NCBI GenBank assembly: GCA_963818645.1
Contig: CAWFTF010000021.1
Span: forward strand, 1-64,000
Reading direction: 5' to 3'
Length of the DNA: 64,000 nucleotides
Source of the DNA: Gp6-AA40 sp963818645
GTDB taxonomy: Bacteria > Acidobacteriota > Vicinamibacteria > Vicinamibacterales > UBA2999
Under the pieces are notes generated by a model, which had not been told where the DNA came from, ran no database searches, and worked only from the letters and a program-made list of their open reading frames with translations. Each line of letters starts with the position of its first letter. The first letter of the stretch is position 1. Position numbers and translations under genes: made by a program. Shown here piece by piece: positions 1 through 9,685 of this stretch.

Positions 1-75
1 GGTGGACCAGACCGGGATCGAACCGGTGACCTCATGAATGCCATTCATGCGCGCTCCCAACTGCGCTACTGGCCC
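1..75 (-). tRNA. tRNA-Ala (anticodon GGC)
   Basis: The minus strand folds into a full cloverleaf. The acceptor stem GGGCCAG pairs with CTGGTCC and contains the G3-U70 wobble that is the identity element of alanine tRNA. The D-stem is GCGC/GCGC. A five-pair anticodon stem (CATGA/TCATG) encloses a loop with anticodon GGC, and the T-arm has a TTCGATC loop. The discriminator is A, followed by CC at the window edge, so the last A of a possible encoded CCA lies outside. Confidence 0.95.
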
Positions 76-118
76 ACTGGGACTTGCTGACGATGATCGC
101 TCGGCCTAACACTCAATC

Positions 119-388
119 CTAGCGCACGGGCGGAGACCCGGCAACCAGGTCGTGCCCGGTCGGCCCGGCCGGTCGGCCGGTTTGGGACGTCTGACGAGAG
201 TGAGCCAGAACCAGCCAGCGGGTCAGCAGATCCGCTGCCTCTTCGGGAGTGCTGCCGTAGAACGGCATCAACGCTGTCGGCATTCCGGCCATGCGTCGGA
301 GTTGCGCCCGCCACTTGTTGCCAACCGGCGTGACTTCAATCTGATACGGGCGTCCGCCGATATCGTGTTGGAAGCGATGAACGTTCAC
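119..388 (-). CDS. small conserved-looking hypothetical protein, 89 aa
   Basis: A GTG-started frame of 89 residues ending 43 bases from the tRNA. Residues 9-65 look like a compact folded domain: strands around the GGRPYQIEV and KWRAQLRR segments, then PFYGSTPEEAADLLTRWL, which reads as a helix. The last 25 residues are Pro/Gly/Thr-rich and probably disordered. There is no signal peptide or membrane segment and no known catalytic motif. I do not recognise a named family. The coding-like composition and its position downstream of an otherwise empty spacer support a real gene. No strong ribosome binding site is seen before the GTG, so the start is uncertain. Confidence 0.6.
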   Translation of the reverse strand: MNVHRFQHDIGGRPYQIEVTPVGNKWRAQLRRMAGMPTALMPFYGSTPEEAADLLTRWLVLAHSRQTSQTGRPAGPTGHDLVAGSPPVR

Positions 389-515
389 AGAAGGTCGCTG
401 TCTTGTGAGAAGACGGAAGCGCAGATCTTACGCGGACGTTACGTGGGGTCAAGCGAAGCGGGGCGCGAAGACCGCGTCCACAAGTCGGCCAAAGTGAATC
501 GTCTGGCAATTTGGA

Positions 516-531
516 CGAAGAAAAATCTTCG
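516..531 (+). other. short perfect hairpin in spacer
   Basis: CGAAGA and TCTTCG form a perfect six-base stem around an AAAA loop. It sits about 100 bases before the exported-protein gene at 631 and just before the direct repeat at 543. The 242-base spacer 389-630 otherwise shows only that repeat. Confidence 0.4.
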
Positions 532-542
532 CTGTCAGCTTC

Positions 543-582
543 TGCACAGGTTTTGCACGATTCATGCACAGGTTTTCCACAG
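543..582 (+). promoter_or_regulatory. two 12-base direct repeats, 22 bases apart
   Basis: TGCACAGGTTTT occurs at 543 and again at 565. Each copy is followed by a (G/C)CAC extension. The 22-base spacing places both copies on the same face of the helix, as in a protein operator. The second copy contains TTTTCCACA, one mismatch from a DnaA box. The repeats lie 50-90 bases upstream of the gene at 631, so they could be an operator for it. Confidence 0.45.
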
Positions 583-630
583 AACGACGCAAATGAAGGG
601 TTCGAGCCGAAAACCGATCCAGCGGATAGA

Positions 631-2028
631 ATGAACGCTCTCAATCGCATGAACCTGGTACTTCGTCTGCTCCTCGTCTGTGCCTGCCTCTCCTTTCCGC
701 ACGTCGTGTGGGCGGAGCCGGACGCCACGATTTTCCGGATTTTCATGCTCGATGGCAGCGTGTTCGTCAGCTACGGCGAGTTCGTGAAGCTGGACGACAA
801 CGTCATCTTCTCGATGCCCGTCGGTGGTCCGCCCGATCAGCCGCGCCTTCAGGTGGCGATGGTCAAGACGACCCTGGTGGACTGGCCGAAGACGGATCGC
901 TACTCCGCCTCGGCACGATACAAGCGTTACGCGGAGACGCGCGGCGAAGAGGACTACCTGCGTTTGAGCAACGAGGTCGCGGACGTGCTCAACACGATCG
1001 CGCTGACGACCGACCGGGCGCAGGCGCTGGTGATTGCGGAACGCGCGCGGGTGACGGTTGCCGCCTGGCCGCAGACGCACTTCGCTTACCGCCAGGACGA
1101 CATTCGCGAGATCGTCTCGCTGCTCGATCAGGCGATCTCGTCGCTGCGCGCGGTCGGCAGCGGAAATCCCTTCGAGTTGTCGCTCGTCGCAATGGCTGGC
1201 CCTCCCGACATCGAGCCGGTGCTCGGGATGCCGAACGTGAAAGAGCAGATCGATCAGATGATGCGTCTGGCATCCAGCGCCACCGCACCGACTGAACGGA
1301 TGGCGCTCCTGCAGGGCGCGCTGGCGCTGGTCACTGAAGCGGCGCCCAGGCTGTCGGCAACAGACGCCACCAACTATCGAACCGAGGTCGAGCGCGCGAT
1401 TCGCGAAGAGGTCGCAGTCGACAAGCGATACTCCGATCTGTCGCGCCGGTCGCTCGACCAGGCCGATCGTGCCGCTCAACGCGCGGACAGTTCCGCGATT
1501 GAACGGATCGTCACTCGCGTGCGCGATGAGGACACCAAGCTCGGGCAGAAGCGGCCGCAGACGGTCGAGGCGCTGAGCACGTCGTTACAGTCGAAGCTCG
1601 CAGACTCACGCCGTCTTCGATTGCTTCGCGACCAGTGGGTGCTTCGCCGCGACACCTATCGTCAATATCAGAGCTCGGTCGGATCGTCGATGCTGCTGCT
1701 GGTGAAGTCCACCGCGTCGCTGAGAGCCATTCGCACGCTCGACGGCCCCGATCCCGCCCAACTCGTCCTCCTCAAGTCGCAGTTGAGCGGCGGCGCCGAT
1801 CGGCTCGAGCGCATGCGCACACCCGAGTATCTTCGCGACGTCCACGATCGGCTCGTCGGCGCGTGGCGCTTCGCGGAGAATGCGGTTCGTGCCCGGTTCG
1901 ACGCCGTCTCGCGCGCGGATTCGACCGCCGCATGGGAAGCGTCTTCATCCGCCGCCGGCGCGCTCATGATGCTGGCGCGCGTCCAGCAAGACCTCACGAA
2001 TCTCCTGACGCCGCCGCGACTGCAGTAG
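631..2028 (+). CDS. exported alpha-helical protein of unknown function
   Basis: The frame is open from 511, but the signal peptide fixes the start at ATG 631 or ATG 649. Residues 7-28 are a charged n-region, a Leu/Val/Cys core and a VWA-E cleavage site. The mature protein is about 440 aa. A short beta-looking segment (MLDGSVFVSYGEFV) comes first, then long amphipathic helices rich in Arg, Asp, Ala and Leu that look like a periplasmic coiled-coil or helical-repeat body. I see no catalytic signature, lipobox or membrane anchor. It stands alone between a possible operator (543-582) and a heptad repeat array that begins right after the stop. Function unknown. That it is exported is well supported. 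Confidence 0.8.
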   Translation: MNALNRMNLVLRLLLVCACLSFPHVVWAEPDATIFRIFMLDGSVFVSYGEFVKLDDNVIFSMPVGGPPDQPRLQVAMVKTTLVDWPKTDRYSASARYKRYAETRGEEDYLRLSNEVADVLNTIALTTDRAQALVIAERARVTVAAWPQTHFAYRQDDIREIVSLLDQAISSLRAVGSGNPFELSLVAMAGPPDIEPVLGMPNVKEQIDQMMRLASSATAPTERMALLQGALALVTEAAPRLSATDATNYRTEVERAIREEVAVDKRYSDLSRRSLDQADRAAQRADSSAIERIVTRVRDEDTKLGQKRPQTVEALSTSLQSKLADSRRLRLLRDQWVLRRDTYRQYQSSVGSSMLLLVKSTASLRAIRTLDGPDPAQLVLLKSQLSGGADRLERMRTPEYLRDVHDRLVGAWRFAENAVRARFDAVSRADSTAAWEASSSAAGALMMLARVQQDLTNLLTPPRLQ

Positions 2029-2174
2029 CGGTCTTCGGTCCTCGGTCCTCAGTCCTCGGTACTCTCGGTTTTCAGCCTTCAGTCCTCGGCATTCCGCGTT
2101 CAGCTTTCGAGCTCTACCGACGGACGTCGAACCTCGAACCACCGAAGACTGAGGACTGAAGACCGAGGACTGTG
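2029..2174. repeat. heptad repeat array A, inverted arms
   Basis: The left arm (2029-2075) is a run of 7-base units of the type CGGTCCT, CAGTCCT, CGGTCTT. The right arm (2141-2174) is the complementary word set: ACCGAAG, ACTGAGG, ACTGAAG, ACCGAGG. The arms can pair into a long imperfect hairpin enclosing about 65 bases. The array starts at the stop codon of the exported-protein gene and ends 18 bases before the AddB start. Confidence 0.85.
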
Positions 2175-2192
2175 TAGGGTAGCCTGTAACGA

Positions 2193-5150
2193 GTGGATCG
2201 AACCCCGACCCCTCGCAGCACACGTCTCATCCGCACTCCCGATCTGCAGGCGTTTCGTCAGACCGTCATCGGGCTCGCGACGTCGGGTTCGCCGGTTGAC
2301 GCACGCGATCGGATGGTCGTCGTGCCGACTCGCGCGGCGGCCTCGCTGCTCGTTCGCTCCATCGAAGACGCGATGCTCAGTGCGTCGACGCAGGCATTGG
2401 CGCTTCCGGATCTCCTCACGCCTCGTGAGCTCGTTGCCCGTCTGAGCGAACGGCTCGGCCACGCACGCCCCGTACTCACACCGGCTCAGCGAGAAGTGCT
2501 TCTCGGAGTCGCTTGTCGCGTCGCGCAGGAACAGGGCGTCGAGCCACCCTTCCGACTCCGGCCCGGTCTCGTTGCCGAAATCCTTCGTTTGTACGACGAG
2601 CTCAAGCGGCGTCAGAACAGCGTTGACGATTTCGAGCGGCGCGCGCTCGGTGTGCTCGAGCCGGGCGCCGCGCACGACCGCGGTGCCGAGCGGCTCGTCC
2701 GGCAGACGCGATTCCTCGTCGCTGCTTTTCGCGACTTCGAGCGCCGCTCTGCGGAGTGCGGCGATGACGAACACCTGTTGCGTGCACGTCTCATGACGGA
2801 GATTTCACCGCGACCCTATCGGCACGTCGTGCTGACGGTCACCGACGACGCCTTCGAGCCGTACGGTGTCGGGCCGGCCGACTGGGATTTGCTGACGCGA
2901 ATCCCCGGCCTCGAACGCCTCGACGTCGTCATCACGGACACGATGCTGGCCGGCGCACTGCACGAACGCATTCATCGGATGTTGCCCGGCATCGAGGAGG
3001 TCCGCGACGAGACGCCGATCGATCGGCGCCTGCCGGTCCTGATCATCCCGCAAGGAAAGGAGTCCTTTGACGCCGCTGCGGGCGGCGGGATGGTTCATGT
3101 TGCGCGCGATCGTGAAGAGGAAATCGCCGACGTTGCGCGCCGCGTGAAGCACGCGGTTCGTCAAGGAGCGTTGGCATCCCCGTCGGACGCCGCGTTGATC
3201 GTGCGGCAGCGGCTGCCCTACGTCTACGTTGCGCGCGAAGTGCTTCGATCGGCCGGTGTGCCGTGCCAGACGTTCGAGACGTTACCGCTGGCGGCCGAAC
3301 CGTATGCGGCAGCGCTCGACCTGGTGCTGTCGTGTGTCAGCGCAGATTTCGCGCGTGTACCCGCGACAGCACTGCTGCGCTCGCCGCTGTTTCGGTTGAG
3401 CGCCGCGCGTGACGTCTCAGCGCTCGACCGATCTCTGGCTGAAGCCGGGTATCTGGGCGGAATCGAATCGCTCGATCGACTCCTTGGCGTGTGGCGGCAG
3501 GCCGAGCCAATGCGTAGCGGTGTCCAGCGAGCGATGCGGGCGGGCGAACAACTGCTGAACGTAGCGCGCGAGCTCGCCCCGCTCAGATCGAAATCGCCTG
3601 TCGCCGATCACTTGAGTGTCCTGCAGACGTTTCTGCTGACACACGAGTCCTCGGATGTGCCGGACGAGTCTCTTCGTGCACGCCACCTCAGAGCACGCGG
3701 TGCCGTATTCGCAACTCTCGGCTCGCTCCGCGACGCTTACGTTCGATTCGACTCGACACCGGTCAGCGGTGACGAAGTAGCAGCGCTCATCCGCCGGTGG
3801 ATCGAAGGGCAGACGTTCGCGCCCCAGTCAGGCGACGAGGGCGTGCATCTGGTGGATGCGGATAGTGCGCGCTTCGGACGCTTCGAGCACGTCCACATCG
3901 CCGGTCTCGTCGAGAACGAGTGGCCGGATCGTGCCAGGCGAAACATCTTCTATTCACCGGCTGTCTTGCGCGAGCTCGGTTGGCCGGCGGAATCCGATCG
4001 CCTGACTGGTGCGCGGGCCGCGTTCGCGGATCTGCTGAAGCTGCCGACGTCACGGCTCTCGGTCTCGACGTTTCTGCTCGAGGGCGACTCGCTCGTCAGC
4101 CCGTCACCATTGATTGACGAAGTGGAGCAGTCCGGCCTCGACTCTCTCGAAGAGGCGATGCCGTCGCGTCTCATCTTCGAAGCCGAGGCGCTGTATCACG
4201 AGCCTCCAGACGCCACACCGCTGAGTGCCTTCGCGCGCGAATGGCTGGATAGACGACGACGCGTGGCGGAACTGCCGATTCTGAGCTTCAGAGGCTTCAC
4301 GTCACCGCTGGCGCCGCGACCGTATTCGCTGAGCGCGCTCGAACGCTATCAGGACTGCCCATTCAAGTTCTTTGCGGCCGACGTGCTTCGCCTCGAGGAG
4401 GTGCCGGAAGACGAGTCGACAATGTCGCCGCGTGCGAGAGGGCGCTTCATCCATGAAGTATTCCAGCGCTTCTTCGAAGCATGGCAGAGCCGCGGCGGCG
4501 GAGCCATCACGACCGAACGGATCGACGAGGCGCGCGCGCTGATGTCTGAAGTCGCCGAGCCGCTCCTTGCACGATTGCCCGAGGCTGACGCTGCACTCGA
4601 GCGGGCGCGACTCTTTGGTTCGGCGATTTCCACCGGGTCCGTGGAGATCGTCTTCGGCCACGAAGCTGCTGCGCCGATGGATGTCCGTGAACGCTGGCTC
4701 GAGTACCGGCTCGAGGGCGAGTTCGCGTTGGGAGCCCCCGACGGCCGAAGGGTGGCGCTGAAAGGCGTGGCCGATCGAATCGATCTGCTCGCCGACGACC
4801 GGCTGCGTATCGTCGACTACAAGTCGGGCAGCGCTCCGAATCCATCGCGTGCGCTCCAGGCGGCCATCTACGCGCTGTGCGTGCAGGAACGATTGCGCGA
4901 GCGCGATGGTCAGCCGTGGCCGGTGGCCGAAGCCATCTACCTGGCATTCAGTGGAAAGCGATCGCAGGCGCCGGTCGTTAAAGCGGGCGACCCGAATTCC
5001 GAAGAAGCGCTCGAGGGTGCACGCACCCGGCTGCTTCGCATTGTCGATCGCGTTGGACAGGGAGAGTTCCCGCCCCAGCCGAACGACGAGATCCTCTGTG
5101 ACTTCTGCGCGTACTCCGCCGTCTGCCGGAAGGACTACGTGCATGATTGA
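2193..5150 (+). CDS. addB: AddB-like nuclease/helicase subunit (PD-(D/E)XK)
   Basis: This 985-aa protein is the AddB-type partner of a double-strand-break resection nuclease. The C-terminal third begins near residue 710 with YSLSALERYQDCPFKFF, whose Cys (about 721) together with the CDFCAYSAVC cluster (about 967-976) gives the four cysteines of an AddB-type [4Fe-4S] site. The nuclease core is VADRIDLL followed by IVDYKSG near residue 872, the D and K of a PD-(D/E)XK site. The N-terminal half is helicase-like without a clear Walker A, as usual for AddB. Start is GTG 2193, right after heptad array A. It overlaps the next gene by eight bases, so the two are co-translated subunits. Confidence 0.9.
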   Translation: MDRTPTPRSTRLIRTPDLQAFRQTVIGLATSGSPVDARDRMVVVPTRAAASLLVRSIEDAMLSASTQALALPDLLTPRELVARLSERLGHARPVLTPAQREVLLGVACRVAQEQGVEPPFRLRPGLVAEILRLYDELKRRQNSVDDFERRALGVLEPGAAHDRGAERLVRQTRFLVAAFRDFERRSAECGDDEHLLRARLMTEISPRPYRHVVLTVTDDAFEPYGVGPADWDLLTRIPGLERLDVVITDTMLAGALHERIHRMLPGIEEVRDETPIDRRLPVLIIPQGKESFDAAAGGGMVHVARDREEEIADVARRVKHAVRQGALASPSDAALIVRQRLPYVYVAREVLRSAGVPCQTFETLPLAAEPYAAALDLVLSCVSADFARVPATALLRSPLFRLSAARDVSALDRSLAEAGYLGGIESLDRLLGVWRQAEPMRSGVQRAMRAGEQLLNVARELAPLRSKSPVADHLSVLQTFLLTHESSDVPDESLRARHLRARGAVFATLGSLRDAYVRFDSTPVSGDEVAALIRRWIEGQTFAPQSGDEGVHLVDADSARFGRFEHVHIAGLVENEWPDRARRNIFYSPAVLRELGWPAESDRLTGARAAFADLLKLPTSRLSVSTFLLEGDSLVSPSPLIDEVEQSGLDSLEEAMPSRLIFEAEALYHEPPDATPLSAFAREWLDRRRRVAELPILSFRGFTSPLAPRPYSLSALERYQDCPFKFFAADVLRLEEVPEDESTMSPRARGRFIHEVFQRFFEAWQSRGGGAITTERIDEARALMSEVAEPLLARLPEADAALERARLFGSAISTGSVEIVFGHEAAAPMDVRERWLEYRLEGEFALGAPDGRRVALKGVADRIDLLADDRLRIVDYKSGSAPNPSRALQAAIYALCVQERLRERDGQPWPVAEAIYLAFSGKRSQAPVVKAGDPNSEEALEGARTRLLRIVDRVGQGEFPPQPNDEILCDFCAYSAVCRKDYVHD

Positions 5151-8100
5151 CGGCCGCCTTCCGTTCGACGAGGAGCCGGTCACCGCGGAGTCGCGCATCG
5201 ACGCCCGCGATCGCGCGGGGCGCGAGCGCGCCGTCGATCCCCGTTTCAATGTAGCGCTCGAGGCGTCCGCGGGCACCGGAAAAACGCGTGTCCTGGTCGA
5301 TCGCTACGTGAATCTGCTGCGCGAGGGCGTCGATCCAGGAGAGATTCTGGCGCTCACGTTCACGCGCAAGGCTGCCGCCGAGATGCGCGAGCGGATCATC
5401 ACGATGCTGCGCCTGGCCGGCGCACGGGGGGAGTTTTCCGCCGCGCGCTGGCGAGAACTTCGAGACAGGACTGGGGATGTCGCGATCAGCACGATCGACG
5501 CGTTCTGCCTGTCGCTGCTCCGCGAATTCCCGCTCGAGGCCGACCTGGACCCGGGTTTCCAGATGGCCGACGAAACCGAGGTGCCGCGGCTCGTGGACGA
5601 GGCGCTCGATCGCGCGCTGCGCACGTGCAGGAGCGTTGCGCGACAGGACGAGCACGTGGCTCTCGTGTTCGCTCAGCTTGGCGATCGCCGTGCGCGCAAA
5701 GGACTGGCGGCGTTGCTCAATCGTCGGATCGTGGCACCCAGCATCCTCGGTCGGTATCTGTCTTCCGGACCGCGCGACCTCACGGTCGCCGAAGCGGCGC
5801 GCCGAGGTGCCAACGCTCTTCTCGCAGTGTTCGAGTCGATGCGCGGAGGTCTCGATCGATTTCTCGAGACCGGTCCGCTGCATCCGTCGTTTCGTCTGCT
5901 CCTGCAACAACTGCGCGACCTCGAGCGCGCATCGCACCGATGAGAGCGACATCGATCCAACGGCCGTTCAGGAATCCTTTCGCCGCGTTCGCGAGCACTT
6001 CCTGACGCAGGACGGAGAGCCTCGCAAGCAGCTCCCACAGAAGTACAAGAAGGCCATCTTCGCGTCCGCGGCCGACTGGCAGGCACACAAGGAGTTCGTC
6101 GTCGGCTACGCGCAGGCGATGCTCGACGCACATCGCGCGTGGCGTCGCGATCTCAACGTCCTGGTGTCGCGTGGCGTGTGGCGGATGTTTCGGATCGCGG
6201 AAGCGGAGTACCGGCGGACGCTCGATGCTCGCGCGCTGCTCGACTTTCCGGACGTGCTGCTGAAGACGATCGAGCTTCTCCGCCAGATGGAGGAGTTCGC
6301 GCAGAGCCGCTTCCGGTTGGAGTCGCGCTATCACCACGTGCTCGTTGACGAGTTCCAGGACACGAGCCGCGCCCAGTGGGATCTGGTGTCGCTCCTCGTG
6401 CAGGCATGGGGCGAGGGCGCCGGGCTCGCGCATTCAGGCGCCTTGCCTCCATCCATCTTCATCGTCGGCGACAGGAAACAGTCGATCTACGGATTTCGCG
6501 ACGCTGATGTCTCGCTGTTCCGCGAAGCCAGCGAACACATGGAACGGCTCAGGCCTGGCGGCGACGTGCGTCGATCCATCTCACGCAGTTTCCGATCCGT
6601 GCCGCCGCTGCTGTCGTTCGTCAACGATCTGTGTGACGCGGTTGCAAAGCTTCCCGATCGACCCGACGCGTTCGTGTACGAAGAACAGGATCGCTTTCCG
6701 GTAGATGAGGCCCTGGACCACCAGGCCGATGTGCTGGGCATCTTTGCCGGCGACTCCTTCGAGTCCTGTGCGCGCACGACCGCGACAGAGATCGCGCGGC
6801 TGATTGGCGAAGAGGTTCTGATTCGCGATCGGGAGACCGGCATCCACCGGCCGGTTCGAGCCGGCGACTTCGCGATTCTGTTTCGCACGCGTGAGAGTCA
6901 TCGCGAATACGAGCGCGCGCTCGAGGAGCGCGGGATTTCGGCCTACGTCTACAAGGGGCTGGGCTTCTTCGATGCTGACGAAGTGAAAGACGTACTCGCC
7001 ATCCTCTCGTATCTTGCCGATCCGGTCTCGAACCTTCGATCTGCCGCGCTGCTGCGCTCGCGCTTCGTCCGGATCTCGGACGAGGGCCTCAGGAGACTCG
7101 GACCGAACCTGGCCGACTCCCTCAGCTCGGAGCACGCACCCGCGGTCACGCTTGATGACGACGATGAGGAGGCGCTTCGACTGGCGCGCGCATCGACGGC
7201 CAGATGGCGTTCGCTGGCCGATTGGCTGCCGCCGGCTGAACTGCTCGATCGCATCATCGAGGAGTCGGCGTATGCGAGGGAGCTCACGGGTGTCCGCCTG
7301 GCGCAGGCGCGAGAAAACCTGAAGAAAATTCGCGCCATCATTCGGCGGATTCAGAACCGCGGGTACGTCACGCTCGAGCGAATTGTCACGCATCTCGATC
7401 ACCTGGCCGTCGGCGACGAAGCGAATGCCGTGATCGACGCGACGAACGCGGTGAGCCTGATGACGGTGCACGCGTCCAAGGGGCTGGAGTTTCCGGTCGT
7501 CTTCGTCGTCAACGTGTCTCGCGGTACGGGGAACTGGCGCGATTCGATTCGAATCGCCGGCGAGGCCGGTGACGATGTGTCGGTGTCTGTTGGCGACTTC
7601 GAGTCGCGAGCCGACGAAGATGAGCCCGAGCGGGATCGCGAAGAGACCAAGCGGCTGCTCTACGTCGCACTGACGCGCGCCCGCGATCGCCTGTATATGG
7701 GATCGGTCGTCAAGGAGGGGCGCTTTCAGCCGACGCGAGGGAGTCTCGGGGAAGTGCTGCCTCCATCGATGCACAACTTGTTCGTCGAAGCGGCAGCCGG
7801 CCTGACGACTGTTTCGTGGACCGGCGCATCGCAGGTTCATGTGATGCGCGTGTGTCCGGGTTTGGCCGCAGGCCTCCAGGATCAGGTAGAGGCGGGTCTT
7901 CCCAGGCCCGAGCCCAGTCGCGGGCAGACCCACCGCGACGATGACACCGACTTCGCGCCGCTTGACGATCGAGCCATCCGTCGTGTCACGGTGTCAGCGC
8001 TGTCTGGCGATGTTGAGGCATCGACGCTGCGTCGCTCGGATGGCGATCGATCCAGCCGATGGATCGGCATCCTGGTTCATCGACTCCTGCAACGGGAGGA

Positions 8101-8503
8101 GTTCATCACCGAGCCGAGCGATGATGACCTCCGGCGAATGGCGGAAACGATGCTGGATGCTGCCGTTCTGGCTGAGCTTGATGATCCAGCTGCCGTTATC
8201 GAATGCGCCGTGACCAGCTTTCAGCAGATCTCATCTCGAGCCGAAGTCCGGGACCTCTACCGCTCTGGACACCCGTATCATGAGGTGCCCTTTACTATGG
8301 CGGTCGCCGGGCGGATCGTCAGAGGGACGATCGACTGCCTGATTACGTCCAACGAGAAGGTGACCGTGCTGGAATTCAAGACCGGCAGGCCGCATCCCGA
8401 GCATCAGGCACAGGCCGAGGTCTACCGCGCGGCAGCGCAGGCGCTCTTCCCGGCCGTTAGGGTCGAAAGCCGGCTCGTGTATACGTCGGATCCCGTCGCG
8501 TAA
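5143..8503 (+). CDS. addA: AddA-like UvrD-family helicase/nuclease, frameshifted
   Basis: About 1,120 aa when read through one frameshift. The first part (5143-5943) carries Walker A ASAGTGKT near residue 41 and the FTRKAAAEMRERI motif. It stops at TGA 5941, and the protein continues in the next frame from about 5939. The second part carries DEFQDTSRAQ (about 402), GDRKQSIYGFRDAD, VHASKGLEFPVVF (about 775), LLYVALTRARDRL (about 839) and a C-terminal nuclease motif VLEFKTG (about 1075). This is the AddA domain order. The shift needs one extra base near 5935-5942 (CACCGATGAG). All motifs are intact on both sides, so a sequencing indel is more likely than decay. It overlaps addB by eight bases. 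Confidence 0.88.
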
Positions 8504-8544
8504 CGCATGATGCCCGATTCTGCACCGGAAATATGCGGGATCCG

Positions 8545-8607
8545 GGGAGCCATCACTTTAGATCAGCGAAGAGTGCAATTCTGCATTGCGCACGCCGGAT
8601 GGCTCCC
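8545..8607. other. 10-base inverted repeat with inner stem
   Basis: GGGAGCCATC at 8545-8554 is perfectly complementary to GATGGCTCCC at 8598-8607. Between them GTGCAAT can pair with ATTGCGCAC apart from one bulge. The structure lies after the addA stop, with no T-tract. It may be a terminator-like fold or an operator overlapping the promoter at 8586-8614. Confidence 0.55.
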
Positions 8608-8614
8608 ATAAAAT
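8586..8614 (+). promoter_or_regulatory. sigma70-type promoter for the zinc-ribbon gene at 8635
   Basis: TTGCGC (8586-8591), a 17-base spacer and TAAAAT (8609-8614). Transcription would start near 8620, which excludes the in-frame ATG at 8599 and favours the TTG at 8635. The -35 region overlaps the right arm of the inverted repeat 8545-8607. Confidence 0.55.
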
Positions 8615-8634
8615 CAAAAGTTGGAGAGATTAGA

Positions 8635-8880
8635 TTGACGACGAAAGAGGATATCCGCGTGGCGCTGACCTGTCCCAGTTGTGGGAACGACCAGAACTTC
8701 CTTGTGAAGACCCTGCAGATGCATGTCGTGCATCTCGAAGATTCGAGAGTCGAGGTGTCCGAGGAAGGGCGTCCCGCCGTGCTCGAGGTGCAATGCGACG
8801 AGTGTGAGACCGCGCTGAATTTCGACGAGATCGACGAAGCAGTCCGACGAGAGCTGTTGCTGACGCTCGGCGCCCGCTGA
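8635..8880 (+). CDS. small zinc-ribbon protein, 81 aa
   Basis: Two knuckles, CPSC (C13, C16) and CDEC (C54, C57), make a four-cysteine zinc ribbon with about 37 residues between them, followed by an acidic helix ending LLLTLGAR. I chose TTG 8635 because GGAGAG lies six bases upstream and the predicted transcript begins after the alternative ATG at 8599. GTG 8659 is a second candidate. The protein is cytoplasmic with no enzyme motif. It is the first of three tiny zinc-ribbon proteins between addA and mrp. A nucleic-acid or protein adaptor role is typical of such ribbons but cannot be shown here. Confidence 0.7.
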   Translation: MTTKEDIRVALTCPSCGNDQNFLVKTLQMHVVHLEDSRVEVSEEGRPAVLEVQCDECETALNFDEIDEAVRRELLLTLGAR

Positions 8881-8892
8881 GGTGCGCGCCGG

Positions 8893-9066
8893 CTACCCGC
8901 CTTCAATGTCCTCGGCTTCCGCGTCTTCGAAGTAATCGCATTCCGGGCACACCCACTCAACGACCTTTACCGTCTTCGTCTGAGGTGTGCCCGGCACACG
9001 ATCAGTGATCTGACTTTCACGCAGCCGCATCAGTTCGCCGCACATCGGGCAGTCTTTGCCGGGCAT
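8893..9066 (-). CDS. zinc-ribbon micro-protein, 57 aa
   Basis: This minus-strand frame has ATG at 9066 and a good GAGGAG site six bases upstream. CPMC (C6, C9) and CPEC (C40, C43) form a four-cysteine zinc ribbon. The tail DYFEDAEAEDIEGG is strongly acidic. The two knuckles, the ribosome site and clean convergent spacing to the gene ending at 8880 support a real gene. Its start region lies only 40 bases from the start of the divergent DnaJ-like gene, so the two probably share a control region. Function unknown. Confidence 0.78.
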   Translation of the reverse strand: MPGKDCPMCGELMRLRESQITDRVPGTPQTKTVKVVEWVCPECDYFEDAEAEDIEGG

Positions 9067-9106
9067 TGACTTCTCCTCAGGCCATACCTATCGTACCAGC
9101 ACTCCG

Positions 9107-9565
9107 ATGACTGGAGATGCGTTCCGTCCTCTCGGTGGCGAACCAGTGGCCCTAGTGTCGACCGACGACACTCGCGTCGACGTGAGCTGCTTTGCCGACG
9201 AAGTGGTCATCGACTTTCCGTCGGTGGCATTTGCCGTCGATCGTATTCGTCGAGGGTTCCTGGTCGATGAGCAGCCTCCGCCACGATGGCAGACGGCCGT
9301 CCTCGTGTCGCCTGGCGAAGCGCGGCGCGGAGTGACGACACCGATTGAAGTGCCAGTGCGACTCACCTGTCATCAATGTGGTGGACGCGGTGAGTCGTGG
9401 GCCGAGCACTGTTCGCGTTGCAACGGTACTGGCACGCTCCTCATGCACCACGTCGTTCAGGTGACCATCCCTGCCGGAGTCATCGACGGCGACCGTTTCT
9501 ACTTCACCGTCATCCCACGCCATCACACACCGACGCGCATCGAGCTGCTGGTTCGCGTCGTCTAG
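9107..9565 (+). CDS. DnaJ-type zinc-finger protein without J domain
   Basis: The 152-aa product carries TCHQCGGRG (C88, C91) and HCSRCNGTG (C102, C105), the CxxCxGxG pattern of the DnaJ zinc finger. A stretch like DnaJ C-terminal domain I follows (VTIPAGVIDGDRFYF). There is no J domain with HPD, so it cannot recruit DnaK in the usual way. Residues 1-85 are unrelated to DnaJ. I start at ATG 9107, because the upstream ATG at 9056 would overlap the divergent zinc-ribbon gene. It may bind unfolded protein or act as a redox/zinc adaptor, which is inferred only. Confidence 0.75.
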   Translation: MTGDAFRPLGGEPVALVSTDDTRVDVSCFADEVVIDFPSVAFAVDRIRRGFLVDEQPPPRWQTAVLVSPGEARRGVTTPIEVPVRLTCHQCGGRGESWAEHCSRCNGTGTLLMHHVVQVTIPAGVIDGDRFYFTVIPRHHTPTRIELLVRVV

Positions 9566-9665
9566 ACGTCTTGAAGGCCGGAGCTCATTGAACGAGAGTC
9601 AGTTTCTTCGACCGGGCTTTCAGGACGTCCCGCCCCCGGAAGCGGGGCAACGAAACGCCGTTACC

Positions 9666-9684
9666 AGCGAGGCGGGGCCTCGCT
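9666..9684 (+). other. strong hairpin just before a start codon
   Basis: AGCGAGGC and GCCTCGCT form a perfect eight-base stem around GGG. It ends one base before GTG 9686. As it has no T-tract it is a weak terminator candidate. If the gene at 9686 is expressed from upstream, the fold would cover its ribosome entry site. Confidence 0.55.
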
Positions 9685-9685
9685 A

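Noticed and set aside
9104..9106. Start of the DnaJ-like gene further upstream at 9056
   Set aside because: This would overlap the divergent 57-aa zinc-ribbon gene and its ribosome site. ATG 9107 is the better start.
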